Assembly (NCBI GenBank): GCA_036939755.1
Contig: JALLAZ010001034.1
Span: 1-10,616, forward strand
DNA: 10,616 nucleotides
Source of the DNA: Stephanodiscus triporus
Taxonomy: Eukaryota; Bacillariophyta; Thalassiosirophyceae; Thalassiosirales; Thalassiosiraceae
Direction: 5' to 3'
Of the stretch, positions 7,614 through 10,616 are shown in pieces. The position numbers were made by a program, and so were the translations under genes. The notes under the pieces were generated by a model. The model did not search any database, was not told the origin of the DNA, and saw only the letters and a list, made by a program, of their open reading frames with translations. Position 1 is the first letter of the stretch; every line of letters starts with the position of its first letter.

Positions 7614-8770
7614 ATTTCATGCTATTTAGACCTAATTATGGATTTTGACAAGATATATCTATATTCTGAGCCTCAGCATAAGCTTTTATTAGGGGGAGAG
7701 TTAATTTCTTTTCAGCTCCATTTTGGTTCTGTCTGTCTTCTATCTATTTCCTGGAAAGCTTAGGAGCCAATATTATGTCCATAACTGGATGTAACTAAGT
7801 AGAGTATTCTACCTATCATAGACACTTAATAGCCTCAGCAGCATAGCTCAGCATTCAGCTGCTACAAATCAAATGATATTGGCAGACTAAGTGCAAGCAT
7901 GAATGGAGCTCAAAATAGAAGCTGACACATATGTGCATGTGGGCCACCACTAGGGGTTAAGCTCTACCTCTACTCTGTTATTGAAATAAAATGAAAAGCA
8001 CCCAATACTTTTTAGTAATGTTTTTTTTGCTAAGGACCAAGCTATGGTAGGGGAAAAGTGCTCATAGGGATAAAGTGCTTGCGGGCAAACTTTGAAAAAA
8101 GCCACATTGCACAACCTCTGAAAATGGCCACCATACAGCATCCTATCACATGGCTGATTTTGCTCATTACTCCACCAAAAATCATGCTATAAAAATACCA
8201 TGGAACCAAAATCTGCACCAGGATCCTACACGCAATATGGTCAATGGCCATCCCGCGCCGCAGCGCCATTGTGCTACGATTTAATTGCTGGTTGGCGTCA
8301 CTTCTATTTTGGGGATTTGATGTGTGTGCATTTGGGGGAAATTATCCATTGCAATTTCCAGCGCCTGTCGGTTGGTTTCTCTTTCTCTTATTAACTATGA
8401 ATATTTTTTGACACCTTGCGGTTGTTGGTGTTTGTTAAAAAAGAGAGCAACACAACAATCAACATGATGGGGATCATTATTTGGAAACTCATTCATTGTT
8501 GACGAGGCTTTACAGCAAAGCAAACACAAACAAACGTGAGAATGTCACTAAAGTCCAATGAGTATTTTTGCGGGGGGGGACTTACATCCCCTCCAGCCAA
8601 ACGCAACAAGCCCTAGTGGTAGCGTAATGATAATCTAATCTAATCTAATCTACAGCAACAGTAACAATACACACAGAGAATGATTCAGCAGCCTCTTTGG
8701 CATATTGCGCCAGGCCAGGGACAGTGGTTTATCTCTAGAAATGAGGTGAACAGGGGTGGGTTAGAATAAC
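7614..8770. other. AT-rich region with no supported gene
   Basis: Short frames occur on both strands (for example minus strand from an ATG at 8269, and a 29-codon plus-strand frame from an ATG at 8680), but none shows a motif or a convincing length. The region holds scattered CTCAGCA words (7607-7850), a poly-G run at about 8572-8579 and a TAATC tandem. Confidence 0.5.
8631..8650 (+). repeat. (TAATC)4 tandem repeat
   Basis: Four exact copies of the pentanucleotide TAATC. It is a short simple repeat lying about 130 bp before the coding-like block that starts at 8771. Confidence 0.9.
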
Positions 8771-8950
8771 TATCAGTCAATCAGTGGAGGCGGTGGAGAT
8801 TCAACTACAGATTCACCTGTACCCATTCAGACTAAAAGTGATGTAAGATTTGAAGCAACAAAGGAACTGTTGATCACTGCCAGCAATCTTGAGAGAGCTG
8901 CTAAGGTTTTGGATGATTACATCAGAATTTTCATCATCTTTGGCACTTCT
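8771..8950 (+). pseudogene. Coding-like segment upstream of the right-hand gene
   Basis: The frame beginning at 8765 is open to a TGA at 8951. It reads a Gly/Ser/Thr-rich lead followed by a helical, charged stretch (SDVRFEATKELLITAS and further to a Leu-Asp-Asp-Tyr-Ile). This looks like real protein but has no ATG, and it is followed by stops at 8951 and 8972 in the same frame. It shares the frame of the downstream exon (from 8981), which suggests it was once part of the same gene, either an exon whose splice sites I cannot place or a decayed 5' end. Confidence 0.35.
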
Positions 8951-9133
8951 TGAAACAAAATAATTGCAAAGTAACGGCAATTGAAGAACATCACTAGGCC
9001 ATTGCTTTCACATGCTGCTACATCTCTCAATCATATCAGTAATGGCCTTGCTCCAATTCCCTCTGTAAAATATCTCCATGACAGAAATGGACATAAGAGG
9101 GTACGTGAAGTGGTGGATGAGGGCAATAATAGA

Positions 9134-10275
9134 ATGTCACCAGAATTGCAGCTTGTTTCCAACTATGTATTGCAAGAGGAGAGGAAGATGAAAGGTGTTA
9201 CTGACAGTATCACACCACCTCAGAAGAGAACTAAGACAAATGTAACCATAGCTCCACCGTCCAATGGAGTTCAATACTGTAAATCTGAAGTTGTGAATGA
9301 ACTATGGAAGTACAAGAGTATTTAAAGGAAAAAAGAGTGAGATCTCATTCATCTCCATCGATAAAAGACTTACCAGCTGACATGTGTCCACTGAAAAAGC
9401 TTGTGATGGGCATCTTTGACTGACCAGAATTAAAGTCACTCACTCTGAAGCCAAGCAAGAAAAATGCGTTGATTGATTTTCTTGCCACTCTTCCAGACAT
9501 TTTGACAAAAACATGCACAAGGAAAAACATTGTGCATGGATTTCTGGAAGCTGGTAAGTTATACTGCAATGTATGATTGTTTCATTTGATGCCAGGTTTT
9601 TATCACACATTGTCTTGTAAATGTGCTCTAGGAATTATTGACCCTGATGGACACCAATGGCCAGTATGGGATAAGATCTTTGCAACTTGCCGCCATAAGA
9701 TTGAATGTAAAGAATATGACACTATCATCAGAAATTTCAACAACTACTTGAGTATTATGGAAGAACAGGGTCACATCCCTGACCATTACTTTGATGGCTA
9801 TGGAGTTAGGATGGATAAGGACGTCCATGGCAAAGATGTTGTTAGATTGGCAACAATTGCACAGGAGAGTTATCAGTGGCCAAAATGTTTGAGCCACAAA
9901 GGTAAAAAGAACTTCTGCCATGAAAGTCATCAGTCAATCCAGGCAAAAGTAACCAAGAAGATGATGGATGAAAATGCAGAGCATCAGTTGAGGTTTGATG
10001 CAAATAGTGAAGTGGTTGTACATATCTGTCAGAAGCTCCAGAAGGAGAAGGTGATTGGAGAAGATGAGTTTGGAGAAGAGCATCTTGAGAAATGCATAGT
10101 AGAGAACTTTGTAGGTATGACTAATGCTCAGCTAGAGGCCGTTATCTTTGCACATGACATCACCAACTACCACACCAAAGCCTCTCTGTCTGTAAAGGGA
10201 ACATTGGAAGAAGCCATGACCAATACTGATCCAACCAAGAGGAGACGCATCCAAGTTGCTTTGTTTGTCAAATGA
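9134..10275 (+). CDS. Uncharacterised protein, probable three-exon gene (or decaying copy)
   Basis: The proposed exons are 9134-9317, 9428-9553 and 9596-10275, 990 nt in total, giving 329 residues plus stop from the ATG at 9134. The splicing removes a frame change, the TGA at 9421 and the TGA at 9574 together. The product begins MSPELQLVSNYVLQEERKMK, has a Lys-rich segment near exon 2, and its last exon encodes a globular-looking region with the segments KIFATCRHKIECKEYD, GHIPDHYFDGYG and GMTNAQLEAVIFAHDIT, ending in a basic tail. I do not recognise a named domain and see no transposase, polymerase or helicase motif. The frame is open without splicing from 9577 to 10275. It may belong to a lineage-specific protein family, an inference. 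The alternative is a pseudogene: the sequence between 9304 and 9420 also looks coding in the later frame, which would make the TGA at 9421 a nonsense mutation. The frame is also open upstream of 9134 to 8975, without an ATG. Confidence 0.5.
9318..9427 (+). other. Candidate spliceosomal intron (110 nt)
   Basis: The donor is GTATTT and the acceptor CCAG, with CTGAC just before the acceptor. Removing it joins the frame ending at 9323 to the frame open from 9424 and skips the TGA at 9421. The donor is the only GT in suitable phase shortly before the stop at 9323. Against it, the CTGAC lies very close to the AG and part of the interior reads like protein. Confidence 0.4.
9554..9595 (+). other. Candidate short spliceosomal intron (42 nt)
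   Basis: The donor is a perfect GTAAGT and the acceptor is CCAG after a T-rich stretch. Its 42 nt are a multiple of three, it contains the in-frame TGA at 9574, and its removal joins Glu-Ala-Gly to Phe-Tyr-His in frame. The length is short for an intron. Confidence 0.6.
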
Positions 10276-10351
10276 TGCCACACTATATTGAAGGAAACCA
10301 ACCATATGACCTGTCTCAGGCAGCTGCCATCGCCGCCTCCGCCGCCGTGCT

Positions 10352-10408
10352 GTAGTAGTAGAAGTAGTAGTAGTAGTAGTAGTGTAGTAGTGTAGTAGTA
10401 GTAGTAGT
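10352..10408 (+). repeat. Interrupted (TAG)n microsatellite
   Basis: TAG triplets, interrupted once by GAAG and twice by GTG shifts, run for about 57 bases. The purity of the blocks suggests ongoing slippage. Confidence 0.9.
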
Positions 10409-10495
10409 CGCCGCCGCTGTTACCGCCGCCTTCGCCTTCATTGTTGTCGTTGTTGTTGTCGTCATTGTCATTGTCATCGTCATTGCACCCCTCTG

Positions 10496-10616
10496 CCATC
10501 CCTTCGCCTCTTCCGCCTACCTTTTGATTGTTGTGTGGCTGCCGCCAACGATGCCGTTGTTGTCGTCATCACCGTACCATCCCTTCCCCTCCTCTTCCAT
10601 GTACTATTTGATTGTT
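10496..10616 (+). repeat. Direct repeat, period about 81-84 bp, cut by the window end
   Basis: CCATCCCTTC occurs at 10496 and 10577, and TTGATTGTT at 10524 and 10608, with CCTCTTCC between them in both units. Triplets such as GTTGTTGTCGTCAT precede each unit. The second unit runs off the window, so the array may continue to the right. Confidence 0.7.

Larger units (their letters stand above)
10276..10616. other. Simple-repeat-rich region at the right edge, no gene seen
   Basis: After the stop codon at 10273-10275 the sequence becomes low-complexity: GCC/TCC-rich, a TAG tract, GTT/GTC/ATT-rich triplets, then the start of a longer direct repeat. The minus-strand frame across it (ATG at 10499) is Asp/Asn, poly-Tyr and poly-Leu produced by these triplets and is not regarded as a gene. 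Confidence 0.6.

Noticed and set aside
8611..8680. Possible tRNA (AGTGGTAGCG resembles an A box)
   Set aside because: No B box or cloverleaf pairing could be found at a suitable distance.
10167..10499. Minus-strand frame with poly-Tyr, poly-Leu and Asp/Asn runs
   Set aside because: Produced by the TAG and GTT microsatellites and antisense to the last exon.
5526..10616. Intact retrotransposon or DNA transposon
   Set aside because: No reverse transcriptase, integrase or transposase motif and no long terminal repeats were seen on either strand.

Overview
The window looks like nuclear DNA of a unicellular stramenopile, most likely a diatom. This is an inference from the gene content (mitochondrial Tim21, cytosolic Tah18-type diflavin reductase), the intron-free long genes, the many in-frame trinucleotide repeats, and a small protein built from 23-residue STPR repeats. 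No ribosomal RNA, organelle gene or named marker is present to fix the species.

Left part (1-5525), GC-rich and gene-dense. A Tim21 homologue lies on the plus strand (223-1170). A 0.94 kb gap with no convincing gene follows. Next comes a small, very basic STPR-repeat protein on the minus strand (2111-2596). A 187 bp divergent intergenic region separates it from a 913-residue NADPH-dependent diflavin reductase on the plus strand (2784-5525), the electron donor of cytosolic iron-sulfur cluster assembly. Tim21 serves mitochondrial protein import and Tah18 serves iron-sulfur assembly. They share no known pathway, so this looks like ordinary eukaryotic neighbourhood rather than an operon-like unit.

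Middle part (5526-8770), AT-rich and gene-poor. It holds a degenerate tandem array of about 193 bp units (6774-7291), a perfect hairpin-forming palindrome (6278-6301), a (TAATC)4 tract and a few doubtful small reading frames. Nothing here is recognisable as a complete mobile element.

Right part (8771-10616). An uncharacterised protein gene occupies about 9134-10275. Read without splicing it is broken by a frame change and two stop codons. Two GT-AG introns (9318-9427 and 9554-9595) restore one continuous 329-residue frame, so it is either a short-intron gene or a decaying copy of a lineage-specific family. Coding-like sequence in front of it (8771-8950) suggests the original gene began further upstream. 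The window ends in a TAG microsatellite and an 81-84 bp direct repeat.

No evidence was found for a defence system, CRISPR array, or intact transposon. The best candidates for something undescribed are the right-hand spliced gene family and the STPR protein.
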